Assembly: GCF_026342355.1 (NCBI RefSeq)
Contig: NZ_JAPEMV010000017.1
Location: forward strand, 1-32,069
Length of the DNA stretch: 32,069 nt
Direction of reading: 5' to 3'
Origin: Streptomyces sp. NBC_00249
Lineage (GTDB): Bacteria; Actinomycetota; Actinomycetes; Streptomycetales; Streptomycetaceae
This document shows positions 1 to 7,581 of the stretch, in pieces; position 1 is the stretch's first letter; each line of letters starts with the position of its first letter. The position numbers were made by a program, and so were the translations under genes. The notes under the pieces are model-generated. The model worked only from the letters and a program-made list of their open reading frames with translations. It was not told the origin of the DNA and made no database searches.

Positions 1-34
1 CGCGCGCGCGCGCGCGCGCGCGCGCGCGCGCGCG
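1..34. repeat. (CG)17 simple repeat at window edge
   Basis: Seventeen uninterrupted CG dinucleotides open the window. Such a perfect run at the very first base of a contig is more likely an assembly or sequencing artefact than a natural end, but a true Z-DNA-prone tract cannot be excluded. Bases 35-199 hold no gene I can recognise. Confidence 0.9.
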
Positions 35-199
35 CCGCCTGCCATGCCCGTTCTTCCGCCTGCGCCTCTCATGATGACCGCCTGCCGGTCATGCTGGCCA
101 AGGCGCCGCCCGGCAAGGGTCAAGGCCCGGTTCGTTGGTCGAGCAGTGAAGCATAGCCTCCCGGGCAAAAAGGGCGTTCCCGGCCCACCAAGCAGCAAG

Positions 200-422
200 T
201 GCGGGGGGAAGCGCAAGGTCCACCTGCGCCGCAACGAGGACGGGCAGATCGTCGGCGCCGGCGGCGAGGGCGAGGACCAGGAGGACGGCGCCGACGCCGC
301 CGCAGAGTCGGCCCTGCTCCACTTCTCCAGCCCTCGCGACGCCGCCACCATCGCCGCGTTCCTGCGCACCCGCGTCTGCCGCCCCGAATCCCTGGTGTGG
401 CTGGAGGGCTACCAGGGCCCTG
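200..422 (+). pseudogene. Helicase C-terminal region, fragment upstream of a frameshift
   Basis: This reading frame encodes GGKRKVHLRRNEDG, an acidic linker rich in Gly, Glu and Asp, then FSSPRDAATIAAFLRTRV and PESLVWLEGYQ. That is the segment expected just before the helicase-associated repeats of large Streptomyces DEAD/DEAH helicases. The downstream frame continues as LIRWRAENEITGVYAVPYD. The two join cleanly if one extra G in the run around 414-418 is removed, so a single-base insertion split the gene. The helicase motor domains are missing upstream, so the 5' part is also lost. The family call rests on memory of the sequence pattern. Confidence 0.6.
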
Positions 423-476
423 ATCCGGTGGCGGGCCGAGAACGAGATCACCGGCGTCTACGCCGTCCCGTATGAC

Positions 477-1349
477 GTGGAGGTCGAGGTCGGCGTCACG
501 AAGGCGTTCCCGCTCGGCCGGTGGGTGCACCAGCAGCGCAAGGCCCTGCGGGCCGGGGAGCTCGAGGACCGGCGCAAGACGCTCCTGGACGCGCCGGCGG
601 CCGGCATGGTGTGGGAGCCCGGCGAAGAGACGTGGGAGGCCAAGCTCGCCGCGCTCCGGTCCTACCGGCGGGCCACCGGGCACCTCGCGCCCCGGCAAGA
701 CGCGATGTGGGGCGAGGACGACGAGATGGTGCCCATCGGGCAGTACATGGCCAACCTCCGGCGCAAGGGCGCGAAGAACGGGCTCGGGAAGAACGAGGAC
801 ACCGCCACGAGCCGGGCCGCGCAGCTCGCCGCGATCGACAAGGACTGGAACTGCCCCTGGCCCCTGGACTGGCAGCGACACCACCGCGTCCTGGCCGACC
901 TGGTCGACGCCGACGGCGCCCTGCCCGACATCGCTCCCGGCGTGCTGATGGACGGCGACGACATCGGCAAATGGCTCCAGCAGCAGAAGCAGCCGACCAC
1001 CTGGGCCCGGCTCCTGCCCGAACAGCAGGAACGGCTGTCCACACTGGGCGTGGAACCCGCCCAGGCGCCCACTCCCGCCCCAGCAGCCAGTCGCGCGGGA
1101 AGGGGGCCGAGCAAGACGCAGCAGGCGTTCCAGCGGGGCCTGGCAGCCCTCACGCAGTGGGTAGAGCGCGAAGGCGCCCACCGGCCGGTCCCAAGGGCCC
1201 ACGGGGAGGAGATCGCGGTCAAGGGTGAGGCGCAGCCGGTGGTCGTAAAGCTCGGCGTATGGATCACCAACACCAAAACCCGACGCAACAAACTCAGCCA
1301 GGAGCAGCTCGCCGCCCTCGCAAAACTCGGCGCCGACTGGGCGAAGTAG
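477..1349 (+). CDS. Helicase-associated (HA) domain protein, C-terminal remnant of a large helicase
   Basis: The 290-residue frame contains repeated HA-type modules built around a Trp, a GHL or similar turn and a LGxW or GxWxxxQR core. Visible examples are FPLGRWVHQQRKAL near residue 11, YRRATGHLAPRQD near 63, IGKWLQQQKQ near 162, and LGVWITNTKTRRNKLS near the end. HA domains are nucleic-acid-binding accessory modules of actinobacterial helicases. The GTG at 477 is probably not a natural start: the same frame is open from about 420 and continues the helicase protein encoded one frame over at 200-422. The product, if made, has no ATPase motor. Most likely a decayed helicase tail, though a stand-alone HA protein is possible. 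Confidence 0.65.
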   Translation: MEVEVGVTKAFPLGRWVHQQRKALRAGELEDRRKTLLDAPAAGMVWEPGEETWEAKLAALRSYRRATGHLAPRQDAMWGEDDEMVPIGQYMANLRRKGAKNGLGKNEDTATSRAAQLAAIDKDWNCPWPLDWQRHHRVLADLVDADGALPDIAPGVLMDGDDIGKWLQQQKQPTTWARLLPEQQERLSTLGVEPAQAPTPAPAASRAGRGPSKTQQAFQRGLAALTQWVEREGAHRPVPRAHGEEIAVKGEAQPVVVKLGVWITNTKTRRNKLSQEQLAALAKLGADWAK

Positions 1350-1423
1350 TGCCCGCGGCGATCGGGCCCCGGATCCACGTCCTGGGCGGGGGCCGTTGTC
1401 AGTGGTGACTGGACAATGAGGTC

Positions 1424-2230
1424 ATGAACAGACGACAGCGCGGACTCTTGGCCGAGATCGAACAGGAGGCGCTCGACGAGTCAAAGCCGCTTTCCTCGGT
1501 CCTGCGCAAATGTGTGGTCCTCGGCGGCCACAGTAGTTCCGCTGAGCTTCGGGAGTGGGCGACACGTGAACTTCGTGGCTATGACGGCGTTGCCACGGAC
1601 GCTCTACCTGGGTACCGAAGGATCCCGGCGCCGATCCAGGTGAATGCGCTGCTCGGCCCCAACTCCGTGCGGGGCCAACGGATCAGTCCCTCTGAGTTGC
1701 CCGAATTTGCCCGGGACGAGGTGAGGGAGGAGGTCGCTCTGCGCAATGGCATCAGTGAAGTGGAGGCGTTGGCGCTGCGATGCGAGACCAGTGGGGAACA
1801 CGCGCATCTAAGCATCCCCGGCGGCCTGGAACTGACCCGGCTCATGGACGCGGCGTCCGGGAACTCGTTCCAGCGCATCACGGACATCTATTGGTCCGTG
1901 TCTCCCGCAGCCTTGCGAGGGCTGGCGGACCAGGTGCGCACCACGGTGGTCGAGCTGGTTGCCGAGCTGCGCGCAGCTATGCCCGATGACCAGCAGATAC
2001 CCACGCCCGATCAGATGGAGCATGCTCTGCACGTCGTGGTGCACGGAGACCGGGCTCGAGTGAACGTCACCGCCGCGCAGACATCCGGCAGTGGCAGCAG
2101 TAGTGTCGGTCAGGAGGCTGCGGACGAGGGCCCGTTTTGGAGCCATGGCAGGCGTATCGGTGCAGCTGTCGTCGGGCTCGCCACGCTGATAGGCACCGGA
2201 GCGGCCTTGTGGCCGTTGCTGGGTAAGTAG
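1424..2230 (+). CDS. AbiTii-domain protein with C-terminal membrane anchor
   Basis: The 268-residue protein opens with LLAEIEQEALDESKPLSSVL and continues with RKCVVLGGHSSSAELREWAT and RELRGYDG. This is the recognisable AbiTii signature, in which short helices and an ELREWA(x)RELxGY core occupy roughly residues 8-55. AbiTii is named for abortive-infection systems and is found with varied partners; its biochemical role is not settled. Residues about 242-266 (RIGAAVVGLATLIGTGAALW) form one hydrophobic helix, so the protein is probably tail-anchored with its bulk in the cytoplasm. It lies 74 bp after the helicase remnant on the same strand. AGG lies just ahead of the ATG. A defence role is inference from the domain name and the accessory setting. 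Confidence 0.75.
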   Translation: MNRRQRGLLAEIEQEALDESKPLSSVLRKCVVLGGHSSSAELREWATRELRGYDGVATDALPGYRRIPAPIQVNALLGPNSVRGQRISPSELPEFARDEVREEVALRNGISEVEALALRCETSGEHAHLSIPGGLELTRLMDAASGNSFQRITDIYWSVSPAALRGLADQVRTTVVELVAELRAAMPDDQQIPTPDQMEHALHVVVHGDRARVNVTAAQTSGSGSSSVGQEAADEGPFWSHGRRIGAAVVGLATLIGTGAALWPLLGK

Positions 2231-2250
2231 ATACGCAGGGGTAGCTAAGC

Positions 2251-2564
2251 GTGCCGATCACCTGGATCGTCATGGGCGGTGCGGCCGCTCGAGCCGGAGC
2301 CCGCACCGGCCTGCTGACCGTCTGCGCCCAGGTCCTCCAGGCCAAGGACCGCGTCGACTTCTACGCCGAGCTGGCGAACCCCGTGCGCGAGCAGCAACGA
2401 TCGTCCCCTCCCTGATCACCGTCGTCGACGGATCCGGCAACATCCTGGCGGAGTACGAGGCACGCCCTGCCCCGAAGCGGATCACGAGCCGGCTGCTTCC
2501 CGACGACCAGAACGAACTCGTCTGCGCCACCCCCGACTGCAAGCCCATCAGCCTCACCAAGTAG
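2251..2564 (+). pseudogene. Small unrecognised gene broken by a frameshift
   Basis: A GTG at 2251 opens a frame reading VPITWIVMGGAAARAG and DRVDFYAELANPVREQ that stops at 2415. The next frame continues at once with ATIVPSLITVVDGSGNILAE and ends NELVCATPDCKPISLTK at 2562-2564. The two halves look like one protein of about 100 residues separated by a one-base indel near 2392-2400. The second half has a plausible beta-hairpin (TVVDGSGNILAEYE) and a CATPDC pair. It follows the AbiTii gene by about 20 bp on the same strand, so it may have been its operon partner. I do not recognise the family. Confidence 0.45.
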
Positions 2565-2754
2565 CGCCACCCGACCCGGGCTCAGCCGCCCCGCACCGGC
2601 TCCTGACGGCGGCCGGCCGCCGTCACCGCGGCAGCCCGCCGAGCAGCGGGGCGACCTGCCCGCCGGTACCCGGCGCCAGCGCCGGACCGACGGGGCGCCG
2701 GACACCTCGCCGCCGCCCGGCTCGGCGCGGGCCACGCACGGCGCAGCTCGGGCG

Positions 2755-3080
2755 CTATCGCGGGCCGCAGGTCTCCATCGCGTTCCGGGCGTTGTACTGC
2801 GCGACCCACTCGGCGACGTCGGAACAGTCCGCCGGCGGGAAGGCGACGTCAGGCACGAGCCGGAGCGCCTCGGGAAGGTTCACGCCTGGGTGCATCTCGC
2901 GGACACGTGATCCCCGGCCCGGGCCGCGCCAGATCCAGCCGCCCGCCCTCGAGGACAAGCTCACCCATCGCTCCGCACTGCGCGCACCAGACGTACGTCA
3001 CCGCAACCTGGGCCCGCATCCCGAACGGCAGCTGCTCCACCATCTCCATGCCATGCCCAATGTCGGCGTACGACCTAAGC
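2755..3080 (-). pseudogene. 3' fragment of an unknown gene next to an ISL3 element
   Basis: Reading leftwards from the ISL3 end, one frame gives YADIGHGMEMVEQLPFGM, QVAVTYVWCAQCGAMGELVL and EGGRLDLARPGPG. A neighbouring frame then continues SRVREMHPGVNLPEALRLVP and DVAFPPADCSDVAEWVAQYN to a stop at 2755-2757. The WCAQCG motif is a possible half zinc knuckle. The change of frame near 2910 suggests an indel. The start of the gene should lie beyond the ISL3 element, but other mobile DNA is found there, so the 5' part is gone. Family not recognised. Bases 2565-2754 hold nothing I can support. Confidence 0.4.
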
Positions 3081-3130
3081 TGGCTCTGGCAAGATTTTCG
3101 TAGCCGGAGATCATCTCGGTGACACGGTCG
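3081..3130 (+). repeat. Left terminal inverted repeat of the ISL3 element
   Basis: Fifty bases matching 4771-4820 in reverse complement without mismatch. A further 11-base match lies outside, at 3061-3071 against 4830-4840, after nine unmatched bases on each side. Confidence 0.9.
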
Positions 3131-4742
3131 ATGGGTCCGCATAGCGTCGGCGAAGGTGGGCGATCAGGACGACGCGGTGGCGGAGGAGAGAGACGCCCGC
3201 ACGTCCGGCCATGAGGCGTTTCTGCAGCTTGACGTCGGTGATGCGGCCTTCGTTGACCCCAGAGTTGTAAGGGGTCGTGATGCCCTGGGCGACGGCATGT
3301 CGGTCTTCGTGCAGGGCTCCTGCGAGGCCGGCGAGTGGTGCCAGTCCGCTGTTGGCGAGCTCGCTCAGCCAGCCTGGCAAGGGTGCCGCGTCGTGGTTGT
3401 CGACCATGGTGGCGAAGCGGCCGACCAGGTCGTGGGTGAGTTTGAGTTCGGGGCAATGATCGAGGAGCCGGGGCAGGCGCTCATTGATGTGCGGGCTGCG
3501 GCGGTGCGGGTGGGTGGTGATCCAGCGGGCCGCTTCACGAGGCGAGGGCGGCCGCTCCCGCGGCTCATCCAGGGGCAGGCCCCGCCTGAGTGGTGCGACG
3601 GCCATCTTCACGCGCTGGTAGTGGCCGAGGTATCCCTTGGCCTGGAGTTCTTCATGCAGGATTGTCGCACTGTGCTGTCCTTCGTCCCAACGTTGCCGCA
3701 GGTAGTCCAGGTAAGGATCCAGCGTGGAGGGCTTGCGAGGCGGCCGGCGTATTACCTCCTGCCAGGTGCGGGCGCGGGCGTACTTGCCGACGGTGCGGCG
3801 GTCCAGGCCGAGCTCGCGGGCCACGGAGCTGTGGCTCCGGCCGGTGCGGGTCAGGGCTTGGACGGCCTCGAACAGACTCTGGGCATGGCGCTCGGCCCGG
3901 GTGTCCGCCGCGGCGTTCTCGGTGGTCTCCTCGATCGGTGGGGGATCGTTCTCACTGACCGTGGGCAGGGCTGCGGGCAGGCAGCCGCGGTGGGCGGAGG
4001 CGATGTCCTGAACGCGGCGGGACAGGCCCTGCCAGAGGTGAAAGCGGTCGCTGACCTGCACGGCTTCGGGGGCCCCGGCGGCAATGCCCTGTCGGTAGGT
4101 GAGCGAGCCGTCGCGGCAGGCGACTTCGACGCCCGGGTGCTCACGGAGCCACCGGCCGAGCTGTTCCGCGTCTCGTCCCTCCCAGAGCGTGAGCGGGAGC
4201 CGGGTGGTGGCGTCGACCAGGAGAGTTCCGTAGGTGCCGCCGTAGAGCGCGAAGTCGTCGACCCCCAGCACCTGGGGCGTGACCAGTGGCGGCAGCGGCA
4301 CCCGCATCAGTTGGGACAGGACGGCGACCCGCGAGAGCCTGACGTTCAAGATCCGCAGCATCCGGGAGCCGCCCCGGCCGGCTAGCACCACGCCGACGTC
4401 CTCCACCAGGCCCTGCAACCGTGGTGTCCGACGCTGGTAACGCACGGTAAGTCCCGGCACTTGCTCAGCGAAGGTCACCTTCGGGCACGCCGTGTTTTCG
4501 CAGTACAGGCGGCGTACAGATAAGTCGACGCGCAGAGGCTTGCCCCCAAGAGCGACGTCCGCCAGCCGCCGTACGTAGCGGCTATGGCACCAGTCGCTGA
4601 GCTGACCGCATCCCGCACATCCCGCGGGAACACCAGATCTCGTGCTGGCATGAACCGCCACGACAGCATCGGAGACCTCGACTGAGACCACCAGAACGTT
4701 CGCCAACTCCGGTAACACACTTGCCAGTTCGACAGAGCACAT
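3111..4742 (-). CDS. ISL3 family transposase
   Basis: The intact 543-residue protein catalyses cut-and-paste movement of the surrounding element. An N-terminal zinc-ribbon-like region has CAGCGQLSDWCHSRYVRRLA followed by LYCENTACPKVTFAEQ. A helix-turn-helix-like region (SSVARELGLDRRTVGKYARA) sits mid-protein. The catalytic DDE residues are probably the Asp in VLGVDDFALYGG, the Asp in VACRDGSLTY and the Glu in NSGVNEGRITDVK. Length matches full ISL3 transposases. ATG TGC TCT begins just inside the right repeat at 4742, and the stop at 3111-3113 lies inside the left repeat. It shares the overall plan but not close sequence with the transposases at 9712 and 13817. Confidence 0.93.
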   Translation of the reverse strand: MCSVELASVLPELANVLVVSVEVSDAVVAVHASTRSGVPAGCAGCGQLSDWCHSRYVRRLADVALGGKPLRVDLSVRRLYCENTACPKVTFAEQVPGLTVRYQRRTPRLQGLVEDVGVVLAGRGGSRMLRILNVRLSRVAVLSQLMRVPLPPLVTPQVLGVDDFALYGGTYGTLLVDATTRLPLTLWEGRDAEQLGRWLREHPGVEVACRDGSLTYRQGIAAGAPEAVQVSDRFHLWQGLSRRVQDIASAHRGCLPAALPTVSENDPPPIEETTENAAADTRAERHAQSLFEAVQALTRTGRSHSSVARELGLDRRTVGKYARARTWQEVIRRPPRKPSTLDPYLDYLRQRWDEGQHSATILHEELQAKGYLGHYQRVKMAVAPLRRGLPLDEPRERPPSPREAARWITTHPHRRSPHINERLPRLLDHCPELKLTHDLVGRFATMVDNHDAAPLPGWLSELANSGLAPLAGLAGALHEDRHAVAQGITTPYNSGVNEGRITDVKLQKRLMAGRAGVSLLRHRVVLIAHLRRRYADPSTVSPR

Positions 4743-4770
4743 TCACAGGCTGCCCGCTATTGGGACCGGC

Positions 4771-4820
4771 CGACCGTGTCACCGAGATGATCTCCGGCTA
4801 CGAAAATCTTGCCAGAGCCA
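4771..4820 (-). repeat. Right terminal inverted repeat of the ISL3 element
   Basis: Exact reverse complement of 3081-3130. The promoter for the minus-strand transposase should lie inside or just beside this repeat. Confidence 0.9.
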
Positions 4821-4823
4821 CGT

Positions 4824-5582
4824 TCACGTGTACGCCGACAGCCGCTCCAACGTGAGGATGGCCTTGACGATTGACGTCATGCGGTTGGGGCTGCACCGGG
4901 ACCTGCGGAAGATCCGCCAGGACTTCAGGATCGCGACACCGCGTTCAACGGGCGCTCGTGCTGCGGCCAGCGCCCGGTTGAGGGTCTTTTCGGTGGGAGT
5001 GAGTTCCTGGAGTGGCTTGCGTTTGATGCCGGTCGTCAGCCACGGCCCGCCACCTTGGTAGGCGAGGTCGGCCAGAATGGGAACGCCCTGGCGCTCGCAG
5101 ATCCGGATGATCCGGTGGGTGCGGGCGGCGGTCAGGTCGTGTGTGCGGCCCGGCAGGGCGGGCGAGAGCCACAGCAGCCGGCCGCAGGGGTCGGTGACGA
5201 CCTGCACGTTCACGCCGTGGCGCCGGTGTTTGTGGGAGTAGTCGGCCCGGCCGTCGCCGACCCGGTCGCACTCGGCGAGGGTGCCGTCGAGCAGGACGAA
5301 GTCGGGATCATGCTCGCGCAGCGTCTTGAGCAGACCCGGCGCACGCGCGGCAAGCAGGTCGACGACCGCGCTGATGTAGGCATGGGCGGTGGACTCGCTG
5401 ATCCCGAACCCGGCGGCGATCTTCGCCAAAGTGGTGTGCTCTCGTAGGTACACCAGTGCCACCATTGCCCGCTGAGACGGACGGAGCTTGCAGCGCCGGT
5501 CGCCCTCACGGGCGACAACCAGCATGGTGACCCACTCCACGAGTGCATGCGGCAGGTCGAGTGCTGCAGGATGGATGACCAA
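4824..5582 (-). CDS. IS5-like transposase, DDE_Tnp_4 type, 3' end near the ISL3 junction
   Basis: The 252-residue frame starts HPAALDLPHALVEWVTMLVV and has an N-terminal helix-turn-helix (TLAKIAAGFGISESTAHAYI, about residues 52-71). A DDE_Tnp_4 nuclease core follows. Its first catalytic Asp is in FVLLDGTLAECDRV, a second is in ILADLAYQGGGPWL, and a Glu is in AARAPVERGVAILKSWRIFR. YSHKHRRHGVNVQ is a typical family segment. The stop at 4824-4826 lies four bases from the ISL3 end, and the C-terminus ends LERLSAYT, so the last residues may come from the junction. The start is an in-frame TTG at 5582; no ATG or GTG is available nearby, so the original start may be lost. Confidence 0.8.
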   Translation of the reverse strand: MVIHPAALDLPHALVEWVTMLVVAREGDRRCKLRPSQRAMVALVYLREHTTLAKIAAGFGISESTAHAYISAVVDLLAARAPGLLKTLREHDPDFVLLDGTLAECDRVGDGRADYSHKHRRHGVNVQVVTDPCGRLLWLSPALPGRTHDLTAARTHRIIRICERQGVPILADLAYQGGGPWLTTGIKRKPLQELTPTEKTLNRALAAARAPVERGVAILKSWRIFRRSRCSPNRMTSIVKAILTLERLSAYT

Positions 5583-5685
5583 CGAGGCTCCCGAACAACG
5601 TGATTGAGACGACAGACATCTCGATCAACAGCTCGGGGGCCTCGTTCGTTGCGCTTCACGGCCCATCACCCGATCGGTGGCCAAC

Positions 5686-5942
5686 CCGAAGAAGCTCACT
5701 GGATCCGCCTGCGGACCACCAACCCCATCGAATCGACCTTCGCCACCGTCCGGCTGCGGACCAAGGTCACCAAAGGCGCCGGCTCCCGCGCCGCCGCCCT
5801 CGCAATGGTCTTCAAACTCGTCGAGTCCGCCCAGAACCGGTGGCGTGCGGTCAACGCGCCCCACCTCGTCGCCCTGGTCAGGGCTGGCGCCCGCTTCGAA
5901 CGCGGTCTGCTCGTCGAACGTCCCGCGCCTGCTGCTGCCTGA
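5686..5942 (+). pseudogene. IS256 family (Mutator) transposase, C-terminal remnant
   Basis: The frame reads HWIRLRTTNPIESTFATVRL, RTKVTKGAGSRAAALAMVFK and WRAVNAPHLVALVRAGARFE. This is the highly characteristic C-terminus of actinobacterial IS256/Mutator transposases, including the Glu of TTNPIES that belongs to the catalytic triad. About 85 residues remain of a roughly 400-residue protein. The N-terminal domain and first two catalytic Asp residues are missing. The left edge is not exact; sequence before 5686 does not read as IS256. Confidence 0.85.
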
Positions 5943-5971
5943 CCGAGCTCGACCGTCGACGAACTGTTCCC

Positions 5972-6373
5972 TCAAGCCGCGGGCGGCCAAGGGATCAGTC
6001 TCAGATTTGCAGGGGTTGGATTCCTGCCCAGGCAACGCAATGTGAGTTGCCTGCGACGTAGTCGAGGTGCCCAACAGTGGTAGAGCAACGCGTCTCGGAT
6101 GACTCCTGCAACCAGCCCCGGTGCGATCACCACACCGTGCTCAACCCACACCACTATGCGCTGTCCATCGACTTGCTCATGCAGGACGACAACCGCCACG
6201 CCGGGCTCGTCATTGGGCGCGACTACCCAGCGATAACGCTCACCGCCGACGACAATAACCCGCGTTCCCTTTTTTGCTATGCCCATGCAATGCAGCTTTT
6301 CAGGTGTTGCACCGCCGCACCAGCTCACGCGGAGATCGGACGGTGTGCCTCTGCCTCGACACGCTTCACACAT
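5972..6373 (-). CDS. Small hypothetical protein with a beta-rich core
   Basis: The best-conserved-looking stretch is MGIAKKGTRVIVVGGERYRW, VVAPNDEPGVAVVVLHEQVD, GQRIVVWVEHGVVIAPGLVA and GVIRDALL. It resembles a group of small Streptomyces hypothetical proteins that start KKGxRxIxVDGxxYRW and contain a repeated strand pattern. Family recognition is from memory and weak. An internal ATG at 6286 starts exactly at MGIAKKG and may be the true start. The longer frame from 6373 adds MCEACRGRG and WCGG, a cysteine-rich leader that could bind zinc. The C-terminal 35 residues (LYHCWAPRLRRRQ onward) look less natural and may be altered. It sits between an IS256 tail and a broken recombinase. Confidence 0.45.
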   Translation of the reverse strand: MCEACRGRGTPSDLRVSWCGGATPEKLHCMGIAKKGTRVIVVGGERYRWVVAPNDEPGVAVVVLHEQVDGQRIVVWVEHGVVIAPGLVAGVIRDALLYHCWAPRLRRRQLTLRCLGRNPTPANLRLIPWPPAA

Positions 6374-6408
6374 CTGACCGAGGTCAACCGATCCACAAGT
6401 ATTGACAA

Positions 6409-7197
6409 TTACTCCCGGGCGCCGGATTCGTCGGCGAACAGTGCGGGCGAGTCTGGGAACTTTCCGCGGACGTCGTCGAGGAACCAGCGCAGGACCAGGT
6501 CCAGCTGGTCGAGCATGGGAACCCAGCGCGGGCGGGGACCGGAGGTGTGGGCGCCTTTCCCGAAGCGGACGTGGAGTTTGCCGAACGGGCCGCGGGAGAA
6601 GTGAACGTCGGGGCAGTCCAGGAGCGAGGCCTCTTCCGAGCGAAGGCCGGCGTGATACAGCGTCTGGAATAAGGCGTAGTCACGGGCAGCAGGAGCGTGC
6701 TTGCGGGCGGTGGCGATCCGAGCCTTGAGGAACTCGAAGAACTCCTCGACCCGCTCGGGGGTCGGCGGCGGCAGCAGGGCCGGCGAGTCGTCACCGACAT
6801 GCCGCGAGGCATTGAACTCGTCCACCGGACAGACCAGCCGGACTCCGAACGAGGCCTCGATCTCGACGGCTTTTCGGGCCTGCAGGAAACGGAGGAAGCC
6901 CTTGAAGATCCGGACGTACCCGCGGCGGGTGGAAGGCGCCCGCCCCTCCACGGCCAGGCCGCCCACCACACGGTCGATGTCCTCGGGCGTGACATCCCAC
7001 GCTGGCCGCCCCAGCGCCTTCAACGTCCGCTCCAGCAGGCCGATGTCGTTGTCGACCGTCACCGGGCTGAACCCCCGGGCCCGCCAGGAGGCCACGAACG
7101 CCTCCACGCACAATTCCTGGAACTGCCACGGATCCCAGGCAACAGGGACCTCGGGCAACGTCCGGCCCTCGATCACCCGCAGACGCGACTCCACCAT
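6409..7197 (-). pseudogene. Tyrosine recombinase (integrase) lacking its catalytic C-terminus
   Basis: An N-terminal SAM-like core-binding domain (FVASWRARGFSPVTVDNDIG, RRGYVRIFKGFLRFLQARKA) is followed by the start of the catalytic domain. The first catalytic Arg is in LYHAGLRSEEASLLD and the beta-hairpin Lys is probably in VRFGKGAHTSGPRPR. The HxxR box and catalytic Tyr are absent: the frame stops at 6409-6411 after FADESGARE, so about 100 residues are lost. The ATG at 7197 has a good ribosome site (GAGGAAGG, about 7 bases upstream) and is preferred over the longer frame from 7269. It is probably inactive for strand exchange. Confidence 0.8.
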
Positions 7198-7346
7198 CTG
7201 GCACACCTTCCTCGCACCTGACGAATGAAGGTAGCGCCTACAAAACCGCGCTGTCAGCAAGACAATCAAAGAGGCGCCCAGGACCCCAATACGGCCAGGC
7301 CGCAGGGCGGATGCGCTGCAGCGAACAAGTGCCAGCCCCAGTTGGT

Positions 7347-7490
7347 TGGACCAAGACCTTCACCGACCCTCGCCTCTGCCCGGCCATCGTCGACCGCCTG
7401 ACCTTCAACGGCACCATCATCGAAACAGGTACCGACTCCTACCGCCTCGCCAGCACCCGAGCCCGCGCCGAGCGCGCTGAAGCCAGCTGA
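7347..7490 (+). pseudogene. istB: IS21-type helper ATPase (IstB) C-terminal remnant
   Basis: The frame WTKTFTDPRLCPAIVDRLTF, NGTIIETGTDSYRLASTRAR and AERAEAS ends in a stop at 7488-7490. This matches the conserved last segment of a class of actinobacterial IstB proteins (DRLTFxGTIIETGTDSYRLA). All ATPase motifs lie in the missing upstream part. It is not derived from the istB at 31187, whose C-terminus differs (DSYRMRGRDLGR), so it records a second, lost IS21 element. Confidence 0.8.
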
Positions 7491-7581
7491 CGGGAGCACC
7501 CGGATCAGCTTGTTCATGCAGCCCGCATGCGTAGCTTCTGTGGGGGCGCCAGCAAGGTCGCGGGAACGAGCCCCTGGTGGT

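Larger units (their letters stand above)
3081..4820 (-). mobile_element. ISL3-family insertion sequence, 1740 bp, perfect 50-bp terminal inverted repeats
   Basis: The first 50 bases (TGGCTCTGGCAAGATTTTCG onward, 3081-3130) are an exact reverse complement of 4771-4820. Between them lies a single intact ISL3 transposase on the minus strand. Eight-base flanks do not match, so no target duplication is visible, which suggests rearrangement after insertion. The transposase stop codon lies inside the left repeat. The element abuts a DDE_Tnp_4 transposase on the right and a truncated host gene on the left. Confidence 0.9.

Noticed and set aside
1..34. Telomere or origin at the CG repeat
   Set aside because: Streptomyces telomeres have palindromic hairpins, not dinucleotide runs; an artefact is more likely.
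89..1378. Long minus-strand and alternate-frame open frames across the helicase remnant
   Set aside because: They are high-GC shadows; the plus-strand frame carries the recognisable HA repeats.
3156..4385. 409-residue plus-strand open frame opposite the ISL3 transposase
   Set aside because: It is antisense to an intact, well-conserved transposase and shows no domain of its own.
6077..6604. 175-residue plus-strand frame across the hypothetical gene and recombinase end
   Set aside because: It crosses two minus-strand features and has no recognisable content.
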